Assembly: GCF_040518285.1 (NCBI RefSeq)
Contig: NZ_CP155449.1
Span: 3,844,001 to 3,908,000, forward strand
Length of the DNA: 64,000 nucleotides
Direction of reading: 5' to 3'
From: Knoellia sp. S7-12
GTDB taxonomy: Bacteria; Actinomycetota; Actinomycetes; Actinomycetales; Dermatophilaceae
This document shows, piece by piece, positions 8,669 through 16,061 of the stretch. The notes beneath the pieces were generated by a model, which saw nothing but the letters and a program-made list of their open reading frames with translations, had not been told where the DNA came from and did not search any database. Both the position numbers and the translations under genes were made by a program. How positions within the stretch are numbered: the stretch's first letter is position 1; every line of letters begins with the position of its first letter.

Positions 8669-9156
8669 GCATCCGCGAGATCACCGAGCCCGAGTGGGTC
8701 GAGTTCTTCCCGACCTTCACCGAGGTCGTCGACTCCGGCGAGACCTATGCGTTCCCCGCCGGGCTGTCGATCGACGATGCCCGTGGGTGGTGGCTGGAGT
8801 CCCCGCCCGGCGTGACCGTCGTCGCCATCGATGAGGAGACCGGCGCGGTTCTCGGATCGGCCAAGACCGGTCCCAACCGCCCGGGCCGTGGGTCACACGT
8901 CGCCACGGCGTCGTTCATGGTGGCCTCGGCGGCGCGCGGTCGCGGAGTCGGGCGAGCTCTCGGCGAGTGGGTGCTGGCCTGGGCGCGCGAGCAGGGCTAC
9001 GCCGCAATGCAGTTCAACGCTGTCGTTGAGACCAACGTCGCGGCCGTCACGCTGTGGCAGAAGCTGGGGTTCTCGATCATCGGGACCGTTCCCGAGGCGT
9101 TCGACAGCCGAGAGCACGGACGTGTGGGCCTGCACGTCATGCACCGATACCTCTGA
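8665..9156 (+). CDS. GNAT family N-acetyltransferase
   Basis: A 163-residue single GNAT domain with the acetyl-CoA loop ARGRGVGRALGEWVL (about residues 92-106) and the C-terminal beta-bulge region NVAAVTLWQKLGF. Start ATG overlaps the upstream stop (ATGA), making this the last gene of the three-gene operon. The substrate cannot be predicted; small-molecule amine or antibiotic acetylation is typical of stand-alone members. Confidence 0.8.
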   Translation: MSIREITEPEWVEFFPTFTEVVDSGETYAFPAGLSIDDARGWWLESPPGVTVVAIDEETGAVLGSAKTGPNRPGRGSHVATASFMVASAARGRGVGRALGEWVLAWAREQGYAAMQFNAVVETNVAAVTLWQKLGFSIIGTVPEAFDSREHGRVGLHVMHRYL

Positions 9157-9181
9157 GACCAGTACCCATCCGTCGCGCGCC

Positions 9182-9212
9182 TTGACTTCGAGTGCACTCG
9201 AAGGCTGAAGAT
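9182..9212 (+). promoter_or_regulatory. MerR-type promoter/operator in front of merR
   Basis: A TTGACT -35 (9182-9187) and a -10-like GAAGAT (9207-9212) are separated by 19 bp, the overlong spacer typical of MerR-controlled promoters. The spacer holds a perfect 7+4+7 palindrome, CTTCGAGTGCACTCGAAG (9186-9203). The predicted start of transcription falls at about 9219, the GTG start codon, so the mRNA would be leaderless. Confidence 0.75.
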
Positions 9213-9218
9213 GGACGG

Positions 9219-9614
9219 GTGACCACCATTGCCCCGCCCACTGGGCTGACCATCGCCGAGGCCGCAGAGCAGACCGGCCTCACGACCCACACGTTGCGCT
9301 ACTACGAGCGCGACGGGTTGATGCTGCGCGATGTGCCGCGCTCCAGCTCGGGGCATCGGGTCTATGCCGAGGCCGATCTGCGCTGGGTGACGATGCTGAC
9401 GCGGCTGCGCGCCACGGGCATGCCCATCCGCGAGGTGAAGCACTACGCCGAGTTGTGCCAGAGCGGATCTGGCAACGAGGTCGAGCGGCTCGCGGTCCTG
9501 CAGGCACACCGGACGCGTGTCCTCGCCCAGCTGGCCGAGGTCACCGAGCACCTGGGCGCGATCGACAACAAGATCGGCCTCTATCTGTCCAAGGTGGATC
9601 TCCCGGACGAGTAG
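9219..9614 (+). CDS. MerR family transcriptional regulator
   Basis: A 131-residue protein with the N-terminal winged helix-turn-helix TIAEAAEQTGLTTHTLRYYE, followed by a dimerisation helix. It lacks the metal-binding cysteines of MerR/CueR-type sensors, so it belongs to the small-molecule or stress-responding branch, typical of actinobacterial MerR proteins next to aldo/keto reductases. The GTG at 9219 is chosen because promoter spacing predicts transcription starting there; an upstream in-frame ATG (9192) lies inside the operator. The next gene has the same operator, so it is the likely target. Confidence 0.85.
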   Translation: MTTIAPPTGLTIAEAAEQTGLTTHTLRYYERDGLMLRDVPRSSSGHRVYAEADLRWVTMLTRLRATGMPIREVKHYAELCQSGSGNEVERLAVLQAHRTRVLAQLAEVTEHLGAIDNKIGLYLSKVDLPDE

Positions 9615-9638
9615 TCGTAAAGCCGACTTCGCAGGCGC

Positions 9639-9669
9639 TTGACTTCGAGCGCACTCGAAGACGTTGACT
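9639..9669 (+). promoter_or_regulatory. Second MerR-type promoter/operator, in front of the aldo/keto reductase
   Basis: TTGACT (9639-9644) and TTGACT as a poor -10 (9664-9669) are again spaced by 19 bp. They enclose CTTCGAGCGCACTCGAAG (9643-9660), which has the same 7-bp arms as the merR operator and differs only in the centre. The predicted start falls at about 9676-9677, the ATG itself. The shared operator predicts that MerR activates both its own gene and the reductase. Confidence 0.75.
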
Positions 9670-9676
9670 CGCTGTC

Positions 9677-10693
9677 ATGACCACCAACGACGCAACCACG
9701 ATCCCCACCCGGACCCTCGGGACCAACACGTCCGCCCTCTCCGTCTCCGCTCTCGGACTGGGCTGTATGGGTATGTCCGAGTTCTATGGCACCGGCGACG
9801 AAGCCACCGGCATCGCGACCATCCGACGCGCTCTCGACCTCGGGGTGACCTTCCTCGACACCGCCGACATGTACGGCCCCTTCACCAACGAGCGCCTTGT
9901 CGGCAAGGCCATCGCCGGGCGCCGCGACGAGGTCGTCCTCGCCACGAAGTTCGGCAACGAGCGCGCCGAGGACGGGACTCGCCTCGGCGTCAACGGCCGA
10001 CCCGACTATGTGCACCGCGCCGCCGACGCCTCGCTCCAGCGTCTTGGCGTCGACCACCTCGACCTCTACTACCAGCACCGCGTCGACCAGAGCGTCCCGA
10101 TCGAGGAGACCGTCGGCGCCATGGCAGAACTCGTCGCTGCGGGCAAGGTCCGCCACCTCGGGCTCTCGGAGGCCTCGCCCGACACGATCCGCCGGGCCCA
10201 CGCGGTCCACCCGATCACGGCGCTCCAGACGGAGTACTCGCTCTTCACCCGCGACATCGAGGACGAGATCCTGCCGACCATCCGCGAGCTCGGCATCGGT
10301 CTGGTGCCCTACTCACCGCTGGGCCGGGGAATCCTCACGGGCGCGATCACAGCCGAAGCGGACCTTGACGCGAGCGACTCGCGACGCACGGCATACTTCC
10401 CGCGGTTCCAGGGCGACGCCCTGGACGCGAACCTCGCGCTCGTCGCCAAGGTGCGCGAGATCGCCGAAGGCAAGGGTGCGACGGCTGGCCAGCTGGCCCT
10501 CGCCTGGGTGCTGGCCCAGGGCACGGACATCGCCCCCATTCCCGGCACCAAGCGCATCACCTACCTCGAAGAGAACATCGGTGCCGCCGCGATCACGCTC
10601 AGCGACGCCGACCTCGAGGCGCTCGCGACGGCAGTGCCTCGCGACGCTGTGGTGGGCGCTCGCTATGGAGACATGTCGAGCATCGACGCCTAG
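9677..10693 (+). CDS. Aldo/keto reductase
   Basis: A 338-residue TIM-barrel oxidoreductase with the complete catalytic tetrad: Asp61, Tyr66 (DTADMYG), Lys91 (TKFG) and His134 (YYQH). The C-terminal NADPH-binding segment includes PIPGTKR. It belongs to the AKR group that includes YghZ/PdxI-like enzymes. It reduces aldehydes or ketones with NADPH; the natural substrate is not identifiable. It is placed under the upstream MerR by the shared operator, so an aldehyde or reactive carbonyl detoxification role is plausible. Confidence 0.9.
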   Translation: MTTNDATTIPTRTLGTNTSALSVSALGLGCMGMSEFYGTGDEATGIATIRRALDLGVTFLDTADMYGPFTNERLVGKAIAGRRDEVVLATKFGNERAEDGTRLGVNGRPDYVHRAADASLQRLGVDHLDLYYQHRVDQSVPIEETVGAMAELVAAGKVRHLGLSEASPDTIRRAHAVHPITALQTEYSLFTRDIEDEILPTIRELGIGLVPYSPLGRGILTGAITAEADLDASDSRRTAYFPRFQGDALDANLALVAKVREIAEGKGATAGQLALAWVLAQGTDIAPIPGTKRITYLEENIGAAAITLSDADLEALATAVPRDAVVGARYGDMSSIDA

Positions 10694-10750
10694 GACAGCG
10701 GGTTCGGGCCAGCAGGCCTGGGCGTCGGCGGCGGGTGGCAGCATGCCTGC

Positions 10751-11413
10751 ATGCCTTCCCCGTCCGACGACTTCGGCCAGCCCGGTGTGCAGCGCGCCTA
10801 CGACACGGTGGCCAAGACCTACGCGACCCACATCCCGGACACCAGCGCCGAGTCGCCCCTCGAGCTCGCAATGGTCGATGCGTTCATCGCGGCGGTGAAG
10901 GCTGACGGCGACGACGGGCGGGTGCTTGATGCTGGGTGCGGTGCCGGTCGGATGAGTCGCTACCTCGCCGACCGCGGCTGCGCCGTCCAGGGCATGGACC
11001 TCTCCCCCGGCATGGTCGAGATGGCGCATCGTGACCACCCCGACCTCTCGTTCGCTGTCGGATCGCTGACCGACCTGCCGTTCCCGGACGGCGCGTTCGC
11101 TGGCGTGTTGCTCTGGTACTCCGCAATCCACACTCCGCCGCAGGGCCAGCCGCAGATCTTCGCCGAGGCAGCTCGCGTCCTACGCCCTGCGGGTCAGCTG
11201 TTGATTGGTCTGCAGGCTGGCGCAGGCACCCGGGACGTCTCCGCGTCCTACGCGCGGTTCGGTCACATGGTCGAACTGGAGCGGCACCTCTACACCGCCG
11301 ACGAGGTCGCCGCCTTCGCCACGGCCGCCGGACTCAGCGAGACCGCCCGCCTGGTCCGCCGCCCACGGGGCACGGAGCGCGACGACCAGGCAGCCCTGCT
11401 CTTCGTCAGGTGA
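10751..11413 (+). CDS. Class I SAM-dependent methyltransferase
   Basis: A 220-residue protein with motif I VLDAGCGAGRMSRYLA (about 58-73), the acidic motif II and the post-I segment GSLTDLPFPDGAFAGVL typical of UbiE/Coq5-like methyltransferases acting on small molecules. There is no signal peptide or extra domain. The last 8 bases overlap the convergent SDR gene. The substrate is unknown. Confidence 0.8.
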   Translation: MPSPSDDFGQPGVQRAYDTVAKTYATHIPDTSAESPLELAMVDAFIAAVKADGDDGRVLDAGCGAGRMSRYLADRGCAVQGMDLSPGMVEMAHRDHPDLSFAVGSLTDLPFPDGAFAGVLLWYSAIHTPPQGQPQIFAEAARVLRPAGQLLIGLQAGAGTRDVSASYARFGHMVELERHLYTADEVAAFATAAGLSETARLVRRPRGTERDDQAALLFVR

Positions 11414-12161
11414 GTTTGCGGACAACCCCGAGCGGCAGGTGTCGCATCGCGGTGCCGAGCGGCTTCCACGGCCAGGCCGGGACGCGCGCTGAGTCCACAC
11501 CCTTCTCGATCGCCTCGACGATGCCGCGCACACCGGTCTCGGTGTCCACCATGAACTTCGTCTTCTGCTCGACCTTCTCGTTCATCTCCGAGCGGATGTA
11601 TCCCGGATAGATCGTCGACACCGTGATGTCGAGGTCGGGCTTGCCGAGCATCTCGTTGCGGATGCCTTCGGCGACGTGCGCGATCCCGGCCTTCGTCGCG
11701 GCATACGTCGTGACGGTCTTGGGCATCCCCCGCATGGCTGACATGGAGGAGATGACGACCAGGTGGCCGCGCTTCTTGGCCCGGAAGATCTCCATCGCCG
11801 CCTCGCACTGAGCGAGCGCCCCGACGAAGTTCGTCATCGCCGTCGCCTTGTTGGCCTCCCACCCCCCGACACCGATGGGTGCACCCTTGCCGAGACCGGC
11901 GTTGACGACGACCCGGTCGACGCCGCCCAGCTCCTCCTCGAACTCACGGAAGACCCGGAAGACCGCGTCATCGTCGGTGACGTCGAGGGCCTTGACCGCG
12001 ACCGTGCGATCCGGGTGGGCGGCCGTGATCTCGACAGCGAGTTCGTCGAGCCGCTCGGTGCGGCGAGCGCACAGGGCCAGGTCATGGCCTTTCGCCGCGA
12101 GCTGTCGGGCGAGCTCTGCGCCGATGCCGGAGCTGGCGCCGGTGATGAGGGTGGTGGTCAT
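11406..12161 (-). CDS. Short-chain dehydrogenase/reductase
   Basis: A 251-residue classical SDR: TGASSGIG cofactor loop at about 7-14, NAG at 87-89, catalytic Ser139, Tyr153 and Lys157 (YAATK). It resembles mycobacterial SDRs of lipid metabolism. It lies 14 bases after the histidine phosphatase gene and is probably the last gene of the minus-strand operon that starts with the acyl-CoA dehydrogenase. Confidence 0.85.
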   Translation of the reverse strand: MTTTLITGASSGIGAELARQLAAKGHDLALCARRTERLDELAVEITAAHPDRTVAVKALDVTDDDAVFRVFREFEEELGGVDRVVVNAGLGKGAPIGVGGWEANKATAMTNFVGALAQCEAAMEIFRAKKRGHLVVISSMSAMRGMPKTVTTYAATKAGIAHVAEGIRNEMLGKPDLDITVSTIYPGYIRSEMNEKVEQKTKFMVDTETGVRGIVEAIEKGVDSARVPAWPWKPLGTAMRHLPLGVVRKLT

Positions 12162-12175
12162 GAGCAGTGTTCTCC

Positions 12176-12865
12176 TCAGCGGGTGGTGAGCATCTCGGGG
12201 ATACGTTCGAGGTGGGCGGTGTCATTGAAGGTGCGCAGGACCGGGCCAGTCGAGCCGACGCTCAACGTGGTGAGTGAGGTGTTGGCGATGACGCGCTGCA
12301 GCTGGGTCCACACGGGCGCGCCCCCACCGATCAGCGAGGCCGCCACCCACGAGATCGCGCCTGCGGAGCTGACGACGACCGCCGTCTCACCCTGCCCCAG
12401 GTCATCGACCACGGACGCGAGTCCGCCAAGCACCCGGTCACCGAAGGCCGTGAAGGGTTCGGTGTAGTCCGCAGCATGCTCGCCAGCCACCCAGCGTTCG
12501 GTCGCCACGGCATACATCTCGTCGAAGGCCCTGCGGGGCCTCATTGTTCTGGCCAGGTCGGCCTTCATGACGGTCATCGACCGATAGGCCGGTTTGTATG
12601 CCGTGAGAATCGCACCGTGGGCGTACTCGTCCCACGCGTCGTCCACGGCGACCTCGGTCTCCCAGCCTGCCTCGGCGACAAGGTCTGCTGCCGTGTCGCG
12701 CTGCCGCCGCATGGACCCGCTGACGACGCGACTCGGGTGCAGGTCGCGCCCGGTGAGCTCGCGCCCCACGACCTTGGCCTGCTCGTGGCCGAGGTCCGAG
12801 AGCTTGTCGTAGTCCTTCTTGCCCCACGATGCCTGACCGTGGCGGACGAGGACGATGCGGCTCAT
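12176..12865 (-). CDS. Histidine phosphatase (phosphoglycerate mutase-like) family protein
   Basis: A 229-residue phosphatase with the RHG motif LVRHGQASW at 6-14 giving the phospho-accepting His9. Later, VVVSSAGAISWVA has Ala where histidine phosphatases usually have the second catalytic His (SHG). That change would weaken or alter catalysis, so activity is uncertain. The ATG at 12865 overlaps the preceding phosphotransferase stop (ATGA). Genes of this pair (kinase-fold plus phosphatase) recur next to acyl-CoA dehydrogenases in actinobacteria. Confidence 0.8.
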   Translation of the reverse strand: MSRIVLVRHGQASWGKKDYDKLSDLGHEQAKVVGRELTGRDLHPSRVVSGSMRRQRDTAADLVAEAGWETEVAVDDAWDEYAHGAILTAYKPAYRSMTVMKADLARTMRPRRAFDEMYAVATERWVAGEHAADYTEPFTAFGDRVLGGLASVVDDLGQGETAVVVSSAGAISWVAASLIGGGAPVWTQLQRVIANTSLTTLSVGSTGPVLRTFNDTAHLERIPEMLTTR

Positions 12866-13965
12866 CGGCTGCCGGCGCGGCGATGCTGGCGGAGGAGCAC
12901 ACGACAACGCAGATCGAGATAGAGCACGAACCAGCGCATCCGCTTGGCCTGCGGGTTCGTCGTCTCACCGCGATAGGTGCGGAGGTAGATCTGCTGAGCG
13001 ATGACGGCGAGGCGAAACAGCCCGAAGACCTCATAGAACGTCCACCGCTCACCGTCCATGGGAATTCCCATGCGGTCGCAGTAGTAGCGCACCGCGTCGA
13101 TCCGGGTGAGCATCCCCGGCGTGTGGGTCGGTTGCAGGCGCAAGGCCTTGGCCACGGGGTCATCGCTTGCCTGCACCCAGTAGGCCATGGCTCCGCCGAG
13201 GTCCATGAGCGGGTCGCCGACCGTCGCCATCTCCCAGTCGAGGACGCCGACGATGCGCGTCGGGTCGTCCTCGGCGAGCACAAGGTTGTCGAAGCGGAAG
13301 TCGTTGTGGATGAGCACCTGGCCGACATCCTCAGGCCGGTTGTCCTCGAGCCATTTCATGACGGGCTCGAACGACCCGACGTTGGGGGTGCGCGCTTTGC
13401 GGTAGCGCGCCGACCAACCCGTGACCTGACGCTCGACGTAGCCTGCGCCCTTGCCCAGGTCGCCCAGTCCAGCAGCCGCAACGTCCACCCGGTGCAGGTC
13501 GACCAACGTGTCGAGAGCGTTGCGGCACAGGAGGTTGACGCCATCACGCGACAGTCCGAGCGATGCCGGGACGTCTCGTCGCAGGATCGTTCCGACGAGC
13601 CGCTCCATCACATAGAACTCCGAGCCGATGACTGACTCGTCGCCGCAGTAGGCCACGATCTTCGGCACCTGGTCATATACGTGACCCAGCGACTGCTGGA
13701 TGTCACTCTCGCGGCGCATGTCGTGGGCGCCCCTGGCCTTGGTCCCACCTGGTGGGCGCCGCAGGATGAGGTCGCGCGACGGATAGCGGAGCAGGTAGGT
13801 GAGGTTGGAGGCGCCACCCTTGAACTGCCGCACCTCGGGCGTCGCGTCGAGCCCGGGCTCACCGCGGGTCTGCTCCCTCAACCAGACCGCCAGAGCCTCG
13901 ATGTCAAAGGAGTCCTCGTCGCGCACAGGGACGGCGTTGCTGGGCGTCGTCGGCCCCTCAGGCAT
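12862..13965 (-). CDS. Aminoglycoside phosphotransferase-fold kinase associated with acyl-CoA dehydrogenase (ACAD10/11-like)
   Basis: A 367-residue kinase-fold protein with the catalytic loop HNDFRFDNLVL (Brenner motif) and the metal-binding LDWEMATVGDP, as in APH enzymes. Its closest functional parallel is the kinase domain fused to acyl-CoA dehydrogenase in ACAD10/11, which phosphorylates 4-hydroxyacyl-CoAs so that the dehydrogenase domain can eliminate phosphate. In this operon the dehydrogenase, kinase and two SDRs are separate genes, which fits a hydroxy-fatty-acid or branched substrate route. Start at 13965 overlaps the SDR by 8 bases. Antibiotic phosphorylation is unlikely from the context. 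Confidence 0.8.
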   Translation of the reverse strand: MPEGPTTPSNAVPVRDEDSFDIEALAVWLREQTRGEPGLDATPEVRQFKGGASNLTYLLRYPSRDLILRRPPGGTKARGAHDMRRESDIQQSLGHVYDQVPKIVAYCGDESVIGSEFYVMERLVGTILRRDVPASLGLSRDGVNLLCRNALDTLVDLHRVDVAAAGLGDLGKGAGYVERQVTGWSARYRKARTPNVGSFEPVMKWLEDNRPEDVGQVLIHNDFRFDNLVLAEDDPTRIVGVLDWEMATVGDPLMDLGGAMAYWVQASDDPVAKALRLQPTHTPGMLTRIDAVRYYCDRMGIPMDGERWTFYEVFGLFRLAVIAQQIYLRTYRGETTNPQAKRMRWFVLYLDLRCRVLLRQHRRAGSR

Positions 13966-14749
13966 CGCGCGTCTTCCGTGCGAGCTTGGCGCCAGCCTTG
14001 GTCGCAAAGTGGTTGTATGCCGGTCGAACCAGCCGCTTCGTCCAGTAGGCCTGGCGGCCGAGCCGATCGGTGAGGATGACGCGCTTGTGCCCGTCAATGC
14101 CCTTGAGGACGGTCGCAGCGACCTCGTCAGCGGTCATCTGCGCCTTGGTGATGAGCTTGACGGCGGTTGCCTCCATCGCGATGTCCTTGCCCTGGAGCGA
14201 CTCGTGGAGGTTGGTCCTGAAGAACGCCGGGCAGATCACCGACACGTGGATGTCCCAGGGCGCGAGCTCGAAGCCGAGGGTCTCGGACAGCGCGACGACG
14301 CCTGCCTTGGCGGCGTTGTAGGAGGACATGCCCGGGCCGTGCACGAGACCGGCGAGGGACGCCGTGTTGACGATGTGGCCCGAGCGCTGCTCCTTGAGCA
14401 GAGGCGTGAACGTCTGGCATCCGCGCACGACACCGAGCAGGTTGATGTCGAGGACCCGCTCCCAGTCGGAGATCGCCTCGACGTCGATCCGGCCGCCGGT
14501 CGCCACGCCGGCGTTGTTGACGAGGACGTCGAGCGCGCCCCACGTCTCACGCACGTGAGCCAGGGCGGCATCCCAGTCCTGTTGGCTGCGGACATCAAGA
14601 CTGATGTAGTCCGCGCCGTCCGGCAGCGAGTCAGGACGGGTCTCGGCAAGATCACCGATGAGGACCTGGTCGCCGCGTCCGAGGAAGGCGTTGGCCAGCG
14701 CGAGGCCGAGGCCGGAGGCGCCACCGGTGATGAGGACTCGACGGCTCAT
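13958..14749 (-). CDS. Short-chain dehydrogenase/reductase
   Basis: A 263-residue classical SDR with TGGASGLG at about 8-15, NNAG at 78-81 and catalytic Ser131, Tyr144 and Lys148. A basic C-terminal tail follows. It is coupled by ATGA to the acyl-CoA dehydrogenase and overlaps the kinase gene, so it likely oxidises or reduces a hydroxyacyl or related intermediate in the same pathway. Confidence 0.87.
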   Translation of the reverse strand: MSRRVLITGGASGLGLALANAFLGRGDQVLIGDLAETRPDSLPDGADYISLDVRSQQDWDAALAHVRETWGALDVLVNNAGVATGGRIDVEAISDWERVLDINLLGVVRGCQTFTPLLKEQRSGHIVNTASLAGLVHGPGMSSYNAAKAGVVALSETLGFELAPWDIHVSVICPAFFRTNLHESLQGKDIAMEATAVKLITKAQMTADEVAATVLKGIDGHKRVILTDRLGRQAYWTKRLVRPAYNHFATKAGAKLARKTRDA

Positions 14750-16014
14750 GAGCGGCTCGCCCTCTCTGAGTAGGGGTGGAGGAGGATGCGCGCGATGACC
14801 CCGAGGTGGACCTCGTCGGGTCCGTCGGCGAGGCGGAGCGAGCGGGCGTTGGCGTAGGCCGCGGACAGGGGGAAGTCCTCGGACATTCCCGCGCCTCCAT
14901 GGATCTGGATCGCCATGTCGATGACGTCGCACGCCATCTGCGGCACGGCGACCTTGATCTCGCTGACCTCGCTCATCGCGGCGAGCCCGCCGACGTTGTC
15001 GAGCTTCCATGCGGCGTGGTGCACCAACAGACGGGCTTGGTTGATGGCAATGCGAGCGTGGGCCAGGCGTTCCCGGTTGCCGCCGAGGTTCGCGATCGGC
15101 TTGCCGAAGGCGGTGCGCGACGTGGCGCGTTCGCAGGCGAGCTCGAGCGCACGCTCGGCCAACCCGATGAGGCGCATGCAGTGATGGACCCGACCGGGCC
15201 CCAACCGTCCCTGCGCGATCTCGAACGCGCGACCCGGGCCAGCGATGATGTTGGTGACGGGCAGCCGCACGTCGGTGAGTGAGACCTCGCCGTGGCCGAT
15301 CGGCTCGTCGTAGTGACCCAGCGCCGACAGCATCCGCTCGACCTTCACGCCCGGGTGGTCAAAGGGCACGACGACCATCGAGTGCCGCGCGTGCCGTGAC
15401 GCCTCTGGATCGGTGACCCCCATGAAGATGGCGACCTTGCAGTCGGGGTTGCCCACTCCGGTGGACCACCACTTGCGACCGTTGAGGACGACCTCGTCGC
15501 CGTCGATCACGGCGGTCGCCTCCATGTTGGTCGCGTCCGATGACGCGACACCTGGCTCGGTCATGAGGAACGCGCTGCGGACCCGTCCGTCGAGGAGCGG
15601 TTCCAGCCACTGCGCCTTCTGCTCGTCGGTGCCGTAGTTGAGCAGCACCTCCATGTTGCCGGTGTCGGGCGCGTTGCAGTTGAAGACCAGCGGCGCCGAG
15701 AAGGAGCGTCCCATCGCCTCTGCAACCGGTGCGTAGTCCACGTTCGACAGTCCCGCGTCGCCATCGGTGCCGAACTGCGCGGCATACGGGCCCTCGTGTC
15801 CGGCAGGGAGGAAGAGATTCCACAGTCCCTGCTCGCGTGCCTTGGCCTGCAGCTCCGCGAGGAGCGGATGGGCCGGCCAGGGGTCCTCACCGGCTGCGCG
15901 ACGGGCTGCGATATCGGCGGCCATGACCCGCTCTGCCGGCTCGATCTCGGTGTCGATGAAGTTCCTGACACGTTGGGCCAGGTCGAGGGAACGCTCCGAC
16001 GATGAGAAGTCCAT
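14746..16014 (-). CDS. Acyl-CoA dehydrogenase (ACAD11-like)
   Basis: A 422-residue flavoenzyme with the acyl-CoA dehydrogenase signature regions FLMTEPGVASSDATN (FAD contact), the middle beta domain, and QIHGGAGMSEDFPLSAAYANAR near the C terminus. Length is typical. It is first in a five-gene operon (dehydrogenase, SDR, kinase, histidine phosphatase, SDR). The gene arrangement, with a kinase-fold protein beside it, suggests the ACAD10/11-type conversion of hydroxyacyl-CoA, but the acyl chain is unknown. A TetR-style palindrome precedes the start. Confidence 0.88.
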   Translation of the reverse strand: MDFSSSERSLDLAQRVRNFIDTEIEPAERVMAADIAARRAAGEDPWPAHPLLAELQAKAREQGLWNLFLPAGHEGPYAAQFGTDGDAGLSNVDYAPVAEAMGRSFSAPLVFNCNAPDTGNMEVLLNYGTDEQKAQWLEPLLDGRVRSAFLMTEPGVASSDATNMEATAVIDGDEVVLNGRKWWSTGVGNPDCKVAIFMGVTDPEASRHARHSMVVVPFDHPGVKVERMLSALGHYDEPIGHGEVSLTDVRLPVTNIIAGPGRAFEIAQGRLGPGRVHHCMRLIGLAERALELACERATSRTAFGKPIANLGGNRERLAHARIAINQARLLVHHAAWKLDNVGGLAAMSEVSEIKVAVPQMACDVIDMAIQIHGGAGMSEDFPLSAAYANARSLRLADGPDEVHLGVIARILLHPYSERASRS

Positions 16015-16028
16015 GCGCCCAACCTAGG

Positions 16029-16042
16029 TGAGCGACCGCTTA
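16029..16042. promoter_or_regulatory. Inverted repeat upstream of the acyl-CoA dehydrogenase operon, TetR-like operator
   Basis: TGAGCGACCGCTTA has 5/6 matching arms around a two-base centre, 14 bases upstream of the start codon. Palindromes of this size and position commonly bind TetR-family regulators of fatty-acid genes. No such regulator is encoded beside it, so the binding protein is unknown. Confidence 0.45.
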
Positions 16043-16061
16043 GTTGGATAGTCGGCCTTGA

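Noticed and set aside
12862..13965. Antibiotic (aminoglycoside) phosphotransferase
   Set aside because: The APH fold is real, but the operon with acyl-CoA dehydrogenase and SDRs makes an acyl-CoA or lipid role far more likely than resistance.
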